In this document: positions 5,158-5,959 of the stretch, piece after piece
Layout of the letters: each line of letters starts with the position of its first letter
Numbering within the stretch: position 1 is the stretch's first letter
From: an uncultured Methanosarcinales archaeon
GTDB taxonomy: Archaea > Halobacteriota > Methanosarcinia > Methanotrichales > Methanotrichaceae
NCBI GenBank assembly: GCA_937864385.1
Contig: CALMJN010000019.1
Location: forward strand, 1-5,959
Direction: 5' to 3'
DNA: 5,959 nucleotides
Program-made: the position numbers and the translations under genes
The notes under the pieces: generated by a model
Database searches by the model: none
What the model saw: the letters and a program-made list of their open reading frames with translations, nothing else
What the model was told of the DNA's origin: nothing

Positions 5158-5959
5158 GTGGCGGAGAGATATATTATATAAAATTGCGCGATCACTTGAA
5201 GAATCATTTTTCCAGTGTTGAGAATATCTCCTGGCAGATGAAGCCGTATAAGGGACCGGTCACTTATCTGATGGAATCCATTCTGATGAACTTCACTTTA
5301 TTGAGACACATCAAAGGCATGGATTCAAAAACAATAATATTGGAGGATATGGACGACAGCCAGGATCTATTCATTTTTAATGCCATAACAAGAGCAATCA
5401 GGAGGCTTTTGAGAAAGGAGATCTATATAGTGCCTGTGATTCAACTAAGAGAATCCGATCTGATTAAAAATAGGCTATTGAGAAGTCTCAAGCTTTTGGA
5501 AGAGAGCATCTTCTTCAACTCGTCGGACGGCATTGTTGTCAATAGCCGGTTTACCTGCGAATCCGTAAAGGGCACACTCTGGAGAACGGTAGACATGGTA
5601 ATTGCCTACCCAGGATTGAATGTCTCAGGCCTTGGCAAGAAGATCGCAGCTCGCAGCCCCGGCCAGGTTCTTCATCTTCTCTTCGTAGGCTATATTACTT
5701 CCAGAAAAGGGGTGGATGTACTTATCCGAGCCATGGAGATCCTCATTAAAGAGAGGGGAATGGAGAATACTATTCTCCATATTGTCGGGAATACTGAAAT
5801 CGATAAGAATTACTTCCAGGAAATAAAAAAATATTCACAGAATGCCGCCATTGATCAGCATATAATCTTTCATGGATGGGTGGATAACCGGGAGATTGAG
5901 GAGCTGTACCTCACAGCGGATATTTTCGTCTTTCCATCTCTTCTGGAGGGCTTTGGCAT
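5158..5959 (+). CDS. Glycosyltransferase family 4-like protein, main fragment; 5' end cut by IS, 3' end off window
   Basis: The frame joins codon 18 of the gene started at 4033 and runs without a stop to the window edge, reaching residue 284 of the rebuilt protein. It begins SGGEIYYIKLRDHL, the glycine-rich acceptor-side motif near the N-terminus of GT-B enzymes. The linker NSSDGIVVNSRFTCESVK precedes the C-terminal domain (LLFVGYITSRKGVDVLIRAM), which carries the usual Arg-Lys pair for nucleotide-sugar phosphates. It breaks off at FPSLLEGFG, where the EX7E motif begins with Glu281. Such retaining enzymes move sugars from nucleotide donors to lipid, protein or polysaccharide acceptors; the acceptor here is unknown. 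The full length would be about 380. As it stands the gene lacks its own start; possible internal starts are TTG 5184 and ATG 5238, neither with a good RBS, and the latter loses the GG motif. Probably inactive unless the IS leaves. Confidence 0.87.
5168..5183 (+). promoter_or_regulatory. TATA-like stretch just right of the IS element
   Basis: GATATATTATATAAAA resembles an archaeal TATA box, but it is also coding sequence (Ile-Tyr-Tyr-Ile-Lys) of the glycosyltransferase. It could drive transcription of the truncated gene. Sequence likeness only. Confidence 0.2.

Noticed and set aside
1..5959. CRISPR array, tRNA or rRNA gene
   Set aside because: No regularly spaced repeats, cloverleaf-like sequences or rRNA-like segments were seen by eye in either strand.

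Overview
The window looks like part of a methanogenic archaeal chromosome, most likely Methanosarcinales and possibly Methanothrix/Methanosaeta-like. The evidence is a clear mfnB (methanofuran biosynthesis) gene, a divergent HisA/HisF-family protein of the methanogen type, archaeal-style ribosome binding sites, moderately GC-rich genes and short T-run terminators. The genus is inferred from protein style only; no rRNA or other marker is present.

Left part (1-1900): a HisA/HisF-family TIM barrel runs leftward off the window edge (630..<1, GTG start). It diverges from mfnB (658..1362), with only 27 bases between the two start codons. A leftward Nudix hydrolase (1896..1435) converges on mfnB. 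Between the Nudix gene and tgt (1897-2044) lie a possible small leftward ORF and a near-palindrome.

Middle part (2045-4043): a rightward operon encodes a bacterial-type tRNA-guanine transglycosylase (tgt, position-34 type, not the archaeosine enzyme) and a YhhQ/VUT-family membrane transporter. In bacteria these two families work together in queuosine-precursor salvage: the transporter imports a free 7-deazaguanine and TGT exchanges it into tRNA. The TGT carries a charged insert of about 50 residues and an altered loop in its substrate pocket.

Right part (4033-5959): a family-4-like glycosyltransferase is the third operon gene. It starts inside the end of the transporter gene with a strong RBS. 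A complete IS630-family element (4085..5155, about 1.07 kb) has inserted after its 17th codon. Removing the element and one copy of the TA target duplication restores the reading frame exactly, giving a normal glycine-rich N-terminus. The IS transposase is split into two frames joined by a -1 shift at an A7 run, which yields a full-length 339-residue DDE transposase. The glycosyltransferase runs off the right edge.

The most interesting points are the tgt-yhhQ pair in an apparent archaeon, the unusual TGT pocket and insert, the glycosyltransferase coupled to that pair, and the readable record of the IS insertion with its likely programmed frameshift.
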